Shown here piece after piece: positions 25,777-34,390 of a DNA stretch of 64,000 nt. The position numbers were made by a program, and so were the translations under genes. Origin of the DNA: Ralstonia sp. UBA689 (lineage in GTDB: Bacteria; Pseudomonadota; Gammaproteobacteria; Burkholderiales; Burkholderiaceae). Position 1 is the stretch's first letter. Each line of letters starts with the position of its first letter. Where the stretch lies: assembly GCF_002298975.1 (NCBI RefSeq), contig NZ_DBMV01000011.1, forward strand, positions 62,001 to 126,000. The letters run 5' to 3'. The notes below the pieces were generated by a model. That model saw only the letters and a program-made list of their open reading frames with translations, was not told the DNA's origin and did no database searches.

Positions 25777-27873
25777 ATGCATAACGATTTCCATATTGCG
25801 CTGCTGCTGTTTGCGTGGATCAGCACTGGGTTGACCACGTTTGCCGCACTGGACGCTGCGACACGCCTGCCGGGGGGCTCGACGGTCGCAAAACGCCGCA
25901 ACTGGCGCATCGCCAGCGCCGCCATTCTCGGGATCGGGTTGTGGTCGGGGCTCTGGCTTGCCCAGATCGGATTGCACCGGCACGTCAGCGCACCGCTGGC
26001 CGCGCCGATGCTCGCCACGCTCGTGACGGCGCTCGCGGCTTCGCTCGCTGCATTCTCGATGGCGCTGCCCGACACACCGCCCACCAGCGCAAGCACTGCT
26101 CAGCCGCTGCATCAACGCGGCATTGCCTTGGGCGCGGTGGCGCTCGGCATCGGGCTGATGGCGGTGGAGCTTTATCTGGCACGCCCCTGGATTCATGACA
26201 ATGCGCTGTCGCTGCGGCGCACTGTGCTCGGCTGGGGGGGCGGTACGCTCATCCTCGGCGCAGGCGCTTGTCTGGCGATCTGCATGGCCTTCCATCTGCC
26301 GCAGACGCAGCGCCGCGTCGCAGTGGGGTTGCGCGCACGCGCGGCCGCTGTCCTAGCGACGTCCGCCATGCTCTCGCTGGTGGCATGGCCATCGGTTGTT
26401 GCCTCGCCCGCCGACGACGTGACCATGCTGCATGTGGTGCCTGTCATCATGCTGAGCGCCGGTGGTGTGCTGCTCGCACTGGGGCTGCATGCGGTGCTGA
26501 TCGTGCTGGAAACGCGGGTCGACTCGACGCAAGCCCATCTGGCTGCATCGCTGGCGCGCGTGACAAGCCAGACGCCGATGCCCCAGCATCACGATGCCCT
26601 CACGGGCTTGCCCAACCGTCCCCAACTGCGCCAGGCGCTGGACAGTGCGATCCTCTCGTCGACACGGCGCGGACGCCCTTTCGCCCTCTTCTATCTGGAC
26701 CTCGACAACTTCGGGCACATCAACGAGCAACATGGCCGCGCCATCGGAGACCGCGTGCTGCAGATCATTGCGGAACGCCTGCGCCAGACCGTGCGTGGTG
26801 AAGACGTCGTCGCGCGCGTGGGCGGCGATGAATTCGGCATTTTGGTCGAAGGCCTTGCCTTGCCGGAAGCCGCCGCCACCATCGGCGACAAGCTGCTGTT
26901 CCGGCTGCGCGAATCAGTGGAAGTAGACGGCCGCCGCCTGCGCGCGACAGCCAGCATCGGCGTGGCGGTCCACCCGCACAATGGCGCAACCGTCGATGCG
27001 CTCATGGAGCACGCCGATGCCGCCATGTTCGACTGCAAGCAATCCACCGGCAACGCCTACCGCTTCTTCGAGCCGCGCCTGAACACCACTGCACACCGCG
27101 TGCTGCAGCTTCAGCGTGCGCTTGCGCACGCGGCGCTCAACGGTCAGTTGTCGGTGCACTACCAACCCAAGTTCGATGCCCGCACGCAGGCGATGGCGGG
27201 TGCCGAGGCACTGCTGCGCTGGAACCATCCCGAACTCGGGCCCATATCGCCCGCCGAGTTCATCCCGCTGGCGGAGCGGACCGGCGCCATCGTCGAGCTG
27301 GGCGACTGGGTGGTCGAAGAGGTCTGCCGCCAGATCATGCACTGGGATGCCGCTGGCATGCCTATGCAGCGGATCGCGGTCAACCTCTCACCGCGCCAGT
27401 TCCAGCAGCCGGATCTCGTGCAGCGCCTGTCGCAAATCCTGCACCGCTACCAGGTCGCCGCGCACCGGCTGATGTTCGAGATCACCGAGACCGCGGCCAT
27501 GCGCGACGCTGGCCAGAGCATTGCCACGATCCGCCAGATTCAGTCGCTCGGCTTCGAGGTCGCCATCGACGACTTCGGCACCGGCTACTCCAGCCTCAGT
27601 TATCTGCAGCGCTTCCGCGCCCAGCAGATCAAGATCGACCGGGCATTTGTCTCGTCGCTCGACGATAACCTGCCCGAGGCGGCCGCCATCATTCGCGCCA
27701 TTTGCGCGATGGCGCACTCACTGGATATGACGGTCGTGGCCGAAGGGGTGGAAACAGCCGCGCAAATGCAGGCGCTGGTGAATCTGCAATGCGATCAGGT
27801 GCAGGGCTATCACCTGGCGCGTCCGCTGCCGGCCAAGGATTTTCAAGCCTTGATGGAGATGCAATACGCCTGA
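25777..27873 (+). CDS. MHYT-like membrane GGDEF/EAL c-di-GMP enzyme
   Basis: About 698 residues from the ATG at 25777. The ATG at 25705 would place the leader inside the preceding terminator. Seven or so hydrophobic segments fill residues 1-260; LTTFAALDAATR resembles the MHYT-domain helix ending, so this is probably a diverged MHYT sensor. The GGDEF domain has an intact active site (RVGGDEFGILVEG) and the inhibitory RxxD site five residues earlier (RGED). The EAL domain has AEALLRWN, EITE, and DDFGTGYSSLSYL with the loop-6 motif, and AEGVET. Both cyclase and phosphodiesterase motifs look active. Probably links a membrane signal to c-di-GMP. Confidence 0.92.
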   Translation: MHNDFHIALLLFAWISTGLTTFAALDAATRLPGGSTVAKRRNWRIASAAILGIGLWSGLWLAQIGLHRHVSAPLAAPMLATLVTALAASLAAFSMALPDTPPTSASTAQPLHQRGIALGAVALGIGLMAVELYLARPWIHDNALSLRRTVLGWGGGTLILGAGACLAICMAFHLPQTQRRVAVGLRARAAAVLATSAMLSLVAWPSVVASPADDVTMLHVVPVIMLSAGGVLLALGLHAVLIVLETRVDSTQAHLAASLARVTSQTPMPQHHDALTGLPNRPQLRQALDSAILSSTRRGRPFALFYLDLDNFGHINEQHGRAIGDRVLQIIAERLRQTVRGEDVVARVGGDEFGILVEGLALPEAAATIGDKLLFRLRESVEVDGRRLRATASIGVAVHPHNGATVDALMEHADAAMFDCKQSTGNAYRFFEPRLNTTAHRVLQLQRALAHAALNGQLSVHYQPKFDARTQAMAGAEALLRWNHPELGPISPAEFIPLAERTGAIVELGDWVVEEVCRQIMHWDAAGMPMQRIAVNLSPRQFQQPDLVQRLSQILHRYQVAAHRLMFEITETAAMRDAGQSIATIRQIQSLGFEVAIDDFGTGYSSLSYLQRFRAQQIKIDRAFVSSLDDNLPEAAAIIRAICAMAHSLDMTVVAEGVETAAQMQALVNLQCDQVQGYHLARPLPAKDFQALMEMQYA

Positions 27874-27939
27874 GCCAGGGCAGCAAATGCGCCATTTTGA
27901 TGCATTTGTGTTTTCCTTTCGTCCACCTTTCAAGTCGAC

Positions 27940-27958
27940 TTCCTAAATACATTAGGAA
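27940..27958. repeat. Perfect 7-base inverted repeat upstream of the H-NS gene
   Basis: TTCCTAA, ATACA, TTAGGAA. It sits about 67 bases after the GGDEF/EAL stop without a T run. Possible operator or weak terminator in the 400-base gap before the H-NS gene, which otherwise holds no supported ORF. Confidence 0.4.
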
Positions 27959-28188
27959 CAAAGGCCTCCCACGCGGGATTGCCGGCGCAATGAAGTATTC
28001 ACATAAAAGTGTGTGCCCGGCGCAAACAACGCACCGCATCCGTATTGCCCCCGCCAAGTGTTGCAGCGCTGCGGTGTTTCATATGTTCACAATTTCCGTT
28101 ATCGGCCACAAATAGCGGCGCCGCGCCGATTTGCACCAAGCAGAGTGCCGCAAAAAATCCACGCCGTTGACATGAGGTCTTAACGGAA

Positions 28189-28218
28189 TTCATTTCACTC
28201 GGGCAAAGTCGTTATAAT
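28189..28218 (+). promoter_or_regulatory. Candidate sigma-70 promoter of the H-NS gene
   Basis: A perfect -10 TATAAT at 28213-28218 is preceded at 18 bases by TTCATT, a poor -35. A consensus TTGACA at 28167-28172 is too far (40 bases) to pair with it. The leader would be about 50 bases. Confidence 0.5.
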
Positions 28219-28274
28219 GCCGTGGGCTACGGGGAGCGTGCCCATGTTTCAATGACAAAGTTGAGGAATCCATA

Positions 28275-28583
28275 ATGTCGACTTACAAGGAAATCGTTCA
28301 GAAGATCTCTGAACTGCAGCGCCAGGCCGATGAACTCCGAGCCAGCGAACAAGCGTCGGTGATTGCCGAAATCAAGCAGAAGATCGTGGAATATGGCCTG
28401 ACCGCCGACGACCTCGGTTTTGGCGCCAAGGGTGGCGTGCCCTCGAAGAAGGCCGGCCGTAAAGTTCCGGTGCGTTATCGCGACAACAACGGCAATACCT
28501 GGACGGGCCGCGGCAAGCGCCCGGGCTGGCTGGTCAAGGAATTGTCGGCGGGCCGGAAGATGGAGGATTTTCTGGTCGCCTGA
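28275..28583 (+). CDS. H-NS family nucleoid-associated DNA-binding protein
   Basis: 102 residues, typical of the short beta-proteobacterial H-NS family. Residues 1-50 form a coiled-coil dimerisation region (IVQKISELQRQADELRASEQ). A basic linker GGVPSKKAGRKVPVRY leads to the DNA-binding core YRDNNGNTWTGRGKRPGWL with the hook motif GRGKRPGWL. H-NS proteins silence AT-rich DNA; the AT-rich stretch near 18720-18790 upstream of flp would be a plausible target, though this is inference. GAGG ribosome-binding site present. Confidence 0.93.
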   Translation: MSTYKEIVQKISELQRQADELRASEQASVIAEIKQKIVEYGLTADDLGFGAKGGVPSKKAGRKVPVRYRDNNGNTWTGRGKRPGWLVKELSAGRKMEDFLVA

Positions 28584-28651
28584 CCTACGCTGACGCTGCA
28601 TCTCCGCGCATCACATCCGAGACCGCACTCAGAGGCGTCCGCAAACCACAC

Positions 28652-28687
28652 AGCACAAGGCCGGCAATATCGCCGGCCTTGTGCTTT
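28652..28687 (+). terminator. Rho-independent terminator of the H-NS gene
   Basis: Perfect 14-base arms AGCACAAGGCCGGC and GCCGGCCTTGTGCT with a six-base AATATC loop, then TT. It may also stop the convergent chemoreceptor gene, since the opposite strand reads a similar stem. Confidence 0.85.
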
Positions 28688-28712
28688 CTGCATCGTATCT
28701 CGCGCGTTTTCG

Positions 28713-30254
28713 CTAGACCTGGAAGCGCCCCACCGCCGTGCGCAGCAATTGCGCCTGCTCTTCCAGCGAAAGTGCGGCCGCCGCTGCCTGCTCCACCAGC
28801 GCGGCATTCTGCTGCGTCACTTCGTCCATCTGGTTCACGGCCTGGTTGACCTGCTCGATGCCCGAGCTTTGCTCGTCGGATGCGGCCGAGATCTCACTCA
28901 TGATGTCGGTCACGCGCTTGACGGCCGTCACCACTTCTTCAATCACCCCGCCCGCTTCCTGCACCAGCGCCGAGCCGTTCTGCACGCGTCCCACCGAATC
29001 GCCAATCAGCTCCTTGATCTCCTTGGCCGCCCCTGCCGAGCGCTGCGCCAGGCTGCGCACCTCGCCCGCCACCACGGCAAAGCCGCGCCCCTGCTCACCG
29101 GCTCGGGCGGCTTCCACGGCTGCATTCAGGGCCAGGATGTTGGTCTGGAACGCAATGCCCTCGATCACGCCGATGATGTCGGCAATCTTCTTGCTGCTTT
29201 CGTTGATACCCGACATGGTCTCGACCACGCGCCCAACCACTTCGCCGCCCTTGACGGCAATGTCCGAGGCGTTGACGGCCAGCGTGCTTGCCTGGCGCGC
29301 ATTGTCGGCGTTCTGCTTCACGATCGACGTCAGCTCCTCCATGCTGGAGGCGGTCTCTTCCAGCGACGAGGCCTGCTGCTCGGTCCGCTGCGACAGGTCG
29401 GCATTGCCGGCTGCGATCTGCTTGGTGGCGCTGGCAATGGAGTCGGCCGAGTTCTTGATGTTGCCGATCGTCCCCGTCAATTCGCGCTGCATCTGCGCCA
29501 TGGCGTAGAGCATGCTGTCGCGATCGCCCGAACGGGTCTGCACCGGCACAGCCAGATCACCGGCGGCGATGCGCGTGGCAATGTCGGCGGCATAGGCCGG
29601 CTCACCGCCCAACTGGCGCTGCACCCCACGGGTCACCGCGACCACCACCAGGGTCATCAGCAGGCCGACCCCCAGCAGCAGGCCCAGCGACTGCATCAGC
29701 GAGGTGTGGAACGCTGCTTCAACGTCGTCAATATACAAACCCGTTGTCATGGACCAGTCCCAGGGCTGGTAATACGACACGTAGGTCAATTTCGGCTCGG
29801 GCTTGTCGCTGCCAGGCTTGGGCCACAGGTAATGCACGAAGCCGCCACCGGCCTTGGCCGCGCGCGCGATGTCCACGAACAGGTGATTGCCCGCCGGATC
29901 GGTAGCGGCGGACATGTTCTTGCCCACCATCTCCGGCTTGAACGGATGCATGACCGAGACGGTATCGGAGGTCGAGAGCGAGAAATAACCGTCGGTCCCG
30001 TAGCGCATGTCCTTCAGGCGCGCGATGGATTGGGCCTTGGCCTCCTCGACGGTCATCTTGCCGTCTTGCGCAAGTTGCGCGTATTCCTTGATGACGCTGA
30101 ACGCCGTCGCGCTCACATTCTGGAGATCGCGCTGCCGCTCCTCCATACGCACCGTGCGTGCGCTCCATGCACTCCACAACGTAATCACCAGCAAGCACAG
30201 CCAGCTCAGCACGAGCGGCAGCCACAGCTTCTGCCGAAGCGTGAGTCGGTTCAT
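28713..30254 (-). CDS. Methyl-accepting chemotaxis protein, single-Cache sensor
   Basis: 513 residues from the ATG at 30254 (GGAGG upstream). Membrane helix one (LWLPLVLSWLCLLVITLWSAW), a periplasmic sCache-like domain (about 35-190, with MRYGTDGYFSLSTSDTVSVMHPFKPEMVG and WDWSMTTGLYIDD), helix two, and HAMP. The signalling tip reads GIAFQTNILALNAAVEAARA followed by GEQGRGFAVVAGEVRSLAQR. It lacks a CheR-binding pentapeptide at the C-terminus. Cache sensors of this type often sense small organic acids; ligand unknown. No che operon in the window. Confidence 0.95.
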   Translation of the reverse strand: MNRLTLRQKLWLPLVLSWLCLLVITLWSAWSARTVRMEERQRDLQNVSATAFSVIKEYAQLAQDGKMTVEEAKAQSIARLKDMRYGTDGYFSLSTSDTVSVMHPFKPEMVGKNMSAATDPAGNHLFVDIARAAKAGGGFVHYLWPKPGSDKPEPKLTYVSYYQPWDWSMTTGLYIDDVEAAFHTSLMQSLGLLLGVGLLMTLVVVAVTRGVQRQLGGEPAYAADIATRIAAGDLAVPVQTRSGDRDSMLYAMAQMQRELTGTIGNIKNSADSIASATKQIAAGNADLSQRTEQQASSLEETASSMEELTSIVKQNADNARQASTLAVNASDIAVKGGEVVGRVVETMSGINESSKKIADIIGVIEGIAFQTNILALNAAVEAARAGEQGRGFAVVAGEVRSLAQRSAGAAKEIKELIGDSVGRVQNGSALVQEAGGVIEEVVTAVKRVTDIMSEISAASDEQSSGIEQVNQAVNQMDEVTQQNAALVEQAAAAALSLEEQAQLLRTAVGRFQV

Positions 30255-30401
30255 CTTCCCTTCCTCCAAACGTTTCTTTTGTCCGCGTGATGCTGGCGGC
30301 GCTCCCCGGCGCGATTGCACGCGCTCTATATGCGCTATCGGGCAGACAACAGGAAAACTTGAGCAGCGCGGGTGGCCAAGCACCCGCCTGAGGGGAAGAC
30401 T

Positions 30402-31799
30402 TCAACGCAGGGCGTGGGGATTGATGCTGGGCAACGCGCCGCCAGCAGAGTGGGCGGGGGCAGGCTCGGCTGCCACCGACCCGTCGGGCGTAGTGTCCAG
30501 CGGCGACCACGATTCCCAAGGCGCCTCGCGCCGAAGCGGTTGGGGCTCGATCGCGGTTGATGCCATTTTTGCCAAGGCAGTATCTGCTGCGGCTACGACT
30601 GTGGACGCGCTCAGGGCCATTTCCACGTGCGATCCAGCCATGCGTGTGGCGTGGCCGCCAGCGTCGCGCAGCGCCACGCCGTGCGCGGCGATCCGGCGGT
30701 AGCCGCCGTCCTTGTGCCGCATGCGGAATTCCGCGGTGTAGGCCGCCGCGCTGCCGTCGACATGAGCCTGGATGCGATTGAGCACCAGCGGCAGGTCGTC
30801 CGGATGCACCAGGCGCAGGTATTCGCTCGTGCTCGGTCCGATCTCCTTGAGCGCGTAGCCGAGCATGCCGGCAAAGCGCGCAGAGAACTGTGCGCTGCGC
30901 GTGACCAGATCGAATTCCCACAAACCGACATCCGCGCCTTCGAGCAGGAGCCGATGACGCGCGACCAGCTCAGCCTCGCGCTGGCGATAGCTTTGTTCGA
31001 GGTCGTTGAGCGCCTGCATGGTTTCCTTGCGCCGACGGATTTCGCGCGCGGCAATCGCAGCGGAGGTGTCGCCAGCCGCGCGGTCGCGGTAGCCGAGCAG
31101 GAAACCGGCAAGCACCGTCGCCACCGCCCCGGCCACCAGCAACAATTGCAACCAAGCCGGCGCACTGCCGGTCCCAGTGGAAGACGGGCCCGCCAGCGAG
31201 ACCGCATACGCCGCATTGAGCGTCAGCCCGATACCGAGCAACGCACTCACGAACAGGCTCACCACGGGCCGACGGACGGCCACACCCATGGCACCCGACT
31301 GCGCCGAGAACGCAAACTGCAACGCCGCCGCACAAGCCGCCGCCGACAGCACCATGACGATGCCAAGGAGCCCGGCGTCCTGCCAGGCCGCTGTGCCAAA
31401 GCTGGTCACGCCTGCCAGCAGCAAGACGGCCACGGGGCCGCTCGCGCTCAGCAATGCCCCCAGCAGGAGGGCGCGCACCGTGCCGGCCCGACCACCCAGC
31501 ACGCACCACAGCGCGGCCACCGCCAGGCTCCAGCAGAACGAGGCGAATGTCATCACCAGCAGCACCGACACATCATGCAACGGCCAGTGCGCGACCAGCG
31601 GCAGCAGCGGCACGGTCCACAAGGCAATCGCAGAAAACAGCGCTGTCATCGTCAGCGGCAGGCGCGCACGCGCGGCGGCGGCGCTGCGCAAGTCGTCCAG
31701 CAGGCGCAGCAGCAGGCTGCCTGCGCCGCACGCCACGACAAACGGCAGCAACGCGCCAGCAAGCGTGCTGGTCAGGTGAGCGACAAACGCGTCATCCAC
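30402..31799 (-). CDS. Membrane protein with C-terminal PAS domain, no output domain
   Basis: 465 residues from a GTG at 31799 preceded by AGGAGA. Seven or so hydrophobic helices occupy residues 1-235, followed by a charged coiled-coil (REIRRRKETMQALNDLEQSYRQREAEL) and a PAS_3-type domain with PAC (GADVGLWEFDLVTRSAQFSARF ... YTAEFRMRHKDGGYRRIAAHG) at about 280-395. The last 65 residues are Ala/Pro-rich and disordered-looking. There is no kinase, GGDEF or methyl-accepting domain, so it may be a truncated sensor or an adaptor that passes a signal by protein contact. It lies upstream of and on the same strand as the chemoreceptor, 147 bases apart. Confidence 0.8.
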   Translation of the reverse strand: MDDAFVAHLTSTLAGALLPFVVACGAGSLLLRLLDDLRSAAAARARLPLTMTALFSAIALWTVPLLPLVAHWPLHDVSVLLVMTFASFCWSLAVAALWCVLGGRAGTVRALLLGALLSASGPVAVLLLAGVTSFGTAAWQDAGLLGIVMVLSAAACAAALQFAFSAQSGAMGVAVRRPVVSLFVSALLGIGLTLNAAYAVSLAGPSSTGTGSAPAWLQLLLVAGAVATVLAGFLLGYRDRAAGDTSAAIAAREIRRRKETMQALNDLEQSYRQREAELVARHRLLLEGADVGLWEFDLVTRSAQFSARFAGMLGYALKEIGPSTSEYLRLVHPDDLPLVLNRIQAHVDGSAAAYTAEFRMRHKDGGYRRIAAHGVALRDAGGHATRMAGSHVEMALSASTVVAAADTALAKMASTAIEPQPLRREAPWESWSPLDTTPDGSVAAEPAPAHSAGGALPSINPHALR

Positions 31800-31851
31800 T
31801 ACGAAGCGTCTCCTGTTCTTGGAGTGTCAGGAAAAAGAAGAACGTCAGGCA

Positions 31852-32877
31852 TCAGCCGCGCGTCTGAAAACCTTCTGGATTCATGCTTTGCCAGCGCCAC
31901 GAGTCTTCGCACATGCGCTCGATGCCGTATTGCGCGCGCCAGCCCAGAAGCGATGCCGCAAGCGCCGGATCGGCATAGCAGGCCGCGATGTCACCCGGCC
32001 GGCGATCGACGATCTCGTAAGGGATCGGGCGGCCGCTGACACGCTTGTAGGCTTCCACGATTTCCAGCACCGAGTAGCCGCGCCCCGTGCCCAGGTTGAC
32101 GGTGAAGCCGCGGCCGTCCCGACGCAGGGCATCGAGCGCCGAGAGGTGCCCGCGCGCGAGGTCCACCACGTGGATGTAGTCGCGCACGCCGGTGCCGTCC
32201 GGTGTGGGCCAGTCGCCGCCGTAGACCGAGAGCTTCTCGCGTTTGCCGATTGCCACCTGGGCCACGTACGGCATGAGGTTGTTGGGAATGCCGCGCGGGT
32301 CTTCGCCGATCAGGCCGCTGTGGTGCGCGCCGACCGGGTTGAAGTAGCGCAGGTAGGCAATCTGCCAGGCGGCATTGGAAATCTCCAGGTCGCGCAGCAC
32401 CTGCTCGCCCATCAGCTTGGTCTGGCCGTACGGGTTGGTGGCCGACAGCGGAAACGCCTCGGTAATCGGCACCGTATGCGGGTTGCCATAGACGGTGGCC
32501 GACGAGCTGAACACGAACTGGCGCACGTTGGCATGCGCCATGGCCGCACACAGCGTCACCAGCCCGCCCATGTTGTTGTCGTAGTAGGCCAGCGGCTTCT
32601 GCACCGATTCGCCCACCGACTTGAGCGCCGCAAAATGGATGACGGCCGAGATGCGCGTGCTGGCAAAGAGATCGTCGAGCAGGCGACGGTCACGCACATC
32701 GCCCTGCACGAACTTGGGCGTCTTGGCGGTGATCTGCTCGATGCGCGCAAGCACGGCGGCGTTGCTGTTACACAGGTTATCCAGGCCAATGACCTGATAG
32801 CCCGCGTCCAGCAGTTCTACCCAGGTGTGCGAGGCGATATAGCCGGTGGCGCCGGTCAGCAAGATGGTTTCGGTCAT
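31852..32877 (-). CDS. galE: UDP-glucose 4-epimerase
   Basis: 341 residues. Extended short-chain dehydrogenase with the NAD motif TGATGYIASH at the start, the Ser-x(n)-YxxxK catalytic set (SSSATVYG and NPYGQTKLMGE) and the GalE-specific substrate loop IGEDPRGIPNNLMPYVAQVAIG. Interconverts UDP-glucose and UDP-galactose for envelope polysaccharides. One variation: GYIASH in place of the usual GYIGSH. No sugar-operon neighbours. Confidence 0.95.
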   Translation of the reverse strand: MTETILLTGATGYIASHTWVELLDAGYQVIGLDNLCNSNAAVLARIEQITAKTPKFVQGDVRDRRLLDDLFASTRISAVIHFAALKSVGESVQKPLAYYDNNMGGLVTLCAAMAHANVRQFVFSSSATVYGNPHTVPITEAFPLSATNPYGQTKLMGEQVLRDLEISNAAWQIAYLRYFNPVGAHHSGLIGEDPRGIPNNLMPYVAQVAIGKREKLSVYGGDWPTPDGTGVRDYIHVVDLARGHLSALDALRRDGRGFTVNLGTGRGYSVLEIVEAYKRVSGRPIPYEIVDRRPGDIAACYADPALAASLLGWRAQYGIERMCEDSWRWQSMNPEGFQTRG

Positions 32878-33031
32878 TGGGTGCGAGGTATCGAGGAAGG
32901 CGGTGTTTGGCGTGCCGGTTCGAGCGCGGCATCGTGTTGCGCCGCGTCGCCCGGGTTTGCTGCGCGCGGAACAGCGCGATCATAGCAAAGCCCGGCAAGG
33001 GTTTGCGGGCAATCTTGTGCAAAAAACAGCG

Positions 33032-34078
33032 CTACAGGGCGACATCCGGCCGGGCGCCCGAGTGGGCATCCGGATGGGCGGCTGCCTGCCAGTCGGCATA
33101 GGCGGCGCGCAGGCGCCAGGCTGAGGTCGCGTCACGCAGGCCCAGCGCGTACCCCACTTCGGCGGGGGCGGCACCCGCGTCGAACAGCGCTGCCGCATAC
33201 CCGTTGCGCAGCGTCTGCGGCGAGAGCCGTTCGCTGCGATGCATCAATGCCGGCAGCGCGGCCAGCCACGCCTCCACGCGCCGGTACAGCGATGCCGCAT
33301 GCATGACGCGCCCGCCGGCGTCGGCCACGAAGACGCGCTCGCCCGGCACCTGGGCCTGGCCACGCACGGCCAGCCAGGCGGCCAGCGCAGGCCGCGCGGC
33401 TTCCAGCAACGGTGCCCGATATGACGAGCCGCGCGGTGGCTCGATGGTGATGGTCTCCAGCGCCTCGTCCACCTGGCGCAGCAGCAGCGACTGCACCTGT
33501 GCCACCTTCAGCCCTGCGCCATGGCACACCGCCACCAGTGCGCGATCGCGCGCGAGCTTGAAGGCGCTGGCATTGGCAGCGGCCTCGCTTGCGCGCACGC
33601 TCACCTCCAGCGAGGCCTCGATGGCGGCACGCTCGACGGCTGAAAGGAAGGTGGTCGGATCGTTCTCGCCCTCGGCCAGCTTCTGCTTGACGGCAACGCT
33701 GGCGGGATTGTGCATGCCGGTACGCAACAGCTCGATCTGATGAAAGACGCGCTCGATCAGGCGCGCGTACCGGTAGCGATGCAACTTGGTGAGGCCCGAC
33801 TCGTCGAGGAAGGCAGCGATGTCGCCTGCGCTCCAGTCGGCCAGCGCGCGCTGGTGCGATTCGGCCCAGCGCAGCCATTTGCGCCACATTGCGCGGTACA
33901 CGGTGGCGGACGATTCACGGTAACCGCGTGCGGCCAGCCAGTGCTCGAAGGCTTGCGCGGGCTGGTCAGCCCAGTCCTGAAGGCTGGGCTGAAAGAGGTC
34001 AGGCGCGGGCACGGCGGGCGGCGTAAAAACGGACGACATGCAGGAAAAACAGGGGCAGATGCGGGCCGGCGTGGGCAT
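33032..34078 (-). CDS. Tyrosine recombinase-like protein with altered catalytic residues
   Basis: 348 residues from 34078, where CAGGA lies eight bases upstream; 34039 is an alternative. N-terminal SAM-like core-binding domain (FEHWLAARGYRESSATVYRAMWRKWLRW) and a C-terminal phage-integrase fold. The catalytic set is eroded: the first Arg motif reads GAGLKVAQVQSLL (Lys for Arg), the H-x-x-R motif reads PQTLRNGYAAALF (Gln for His, Arg kept) and the LGH motif reads LGLRD. A candidate Tyr remains in RLRAAYADW. It is probably not an active recombinase, yet the frame is intact, so it may have become a DNA-binding protein. No attachment sites or phage genes are nearby. Confidence 0.8.
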   Translation of the reverse strand: MPTPARICPCFSCMSSVFTPPAVPAPDLFQPSLQDWADQPAQAFEHWLAARGYRESSATVYRAMWRKWLRWAESHQRALADWSAGDIAAFLDESGLTKLHRYRYARLIERVFHQIELLRTGMHNPASVAVKQKLAEGENDPTTFLSAVERAAIEASLEVSVRASEAAANASAFKLARDRALVAVCHGAGLKVAQVQSLLLRQVDEALETITIEPPRGSSYRAPLLEAARPALAAWLAVRGQAQVPGERVFVADAGGRVMHAASLYRRVEAWLAALPALMHRSERLSPQTLRNGYAAALFDAGAAPAEVGYALGLRDATSAWRLRAAYADWQAAAHPDAHSGARPDVAL

Positions 34079-34123
34079 TTAGCGTATCCTGCCGAGCGTA
34101 ACACGCCGTCATCGGATTGCATC

Positions 34124-34294
34124 ATGAAGAAAACCGACCTCGAAAAGCTCAAAGGCCTCAAAATCGCCAACAACCTGAAGCGCGACGCCCAGCGCATCGG
34201 CAAGCCAGGTCAGGGCAGCAGCAAGCCAGTTCACAAGAACAAGCTGCTCACCGCGCTGCTCGGCAAACCGGCGCCCGAACAGGACAAGTCCTGA
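34124..34294 (+). CDS. Small basic protein, unknown function
   Basis: 56 residues beginning MKKTDLEKLKGLKIANNLKR, strongly basic (about 14 Lys/Arg) and hydrophilic, no signal peptide. It is divergent from the recombinase-like gene with 45 bases between starts, and reads cleanly into a stop before fadH. Composition is typical of a conserved small nucleic-acid or ribosome-associated protein, but I do not recognise a family. Confidence 0.55.
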   Translation: MKKTDLEKLKGLKIANNLKRDAQRIGKPGQGSSKPVHKNKLLTALLGKPAPEQDKS

Positions 34295-34390
34295 CACGCA
34301 CCCAGCAAAACTAGAACCCCGCCCTGTTGTTCCAACGGGTGTCGGGGTGCTACCGTCCGGCGCGTTCCCACGCCACATAATGTGCCGGCC

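Noticed and set aside
28167..28172. TTGACA as the -35 of the H-NS promoter
   Set aside because: It is 40 bases from the only good TATAAT, too far to act together.
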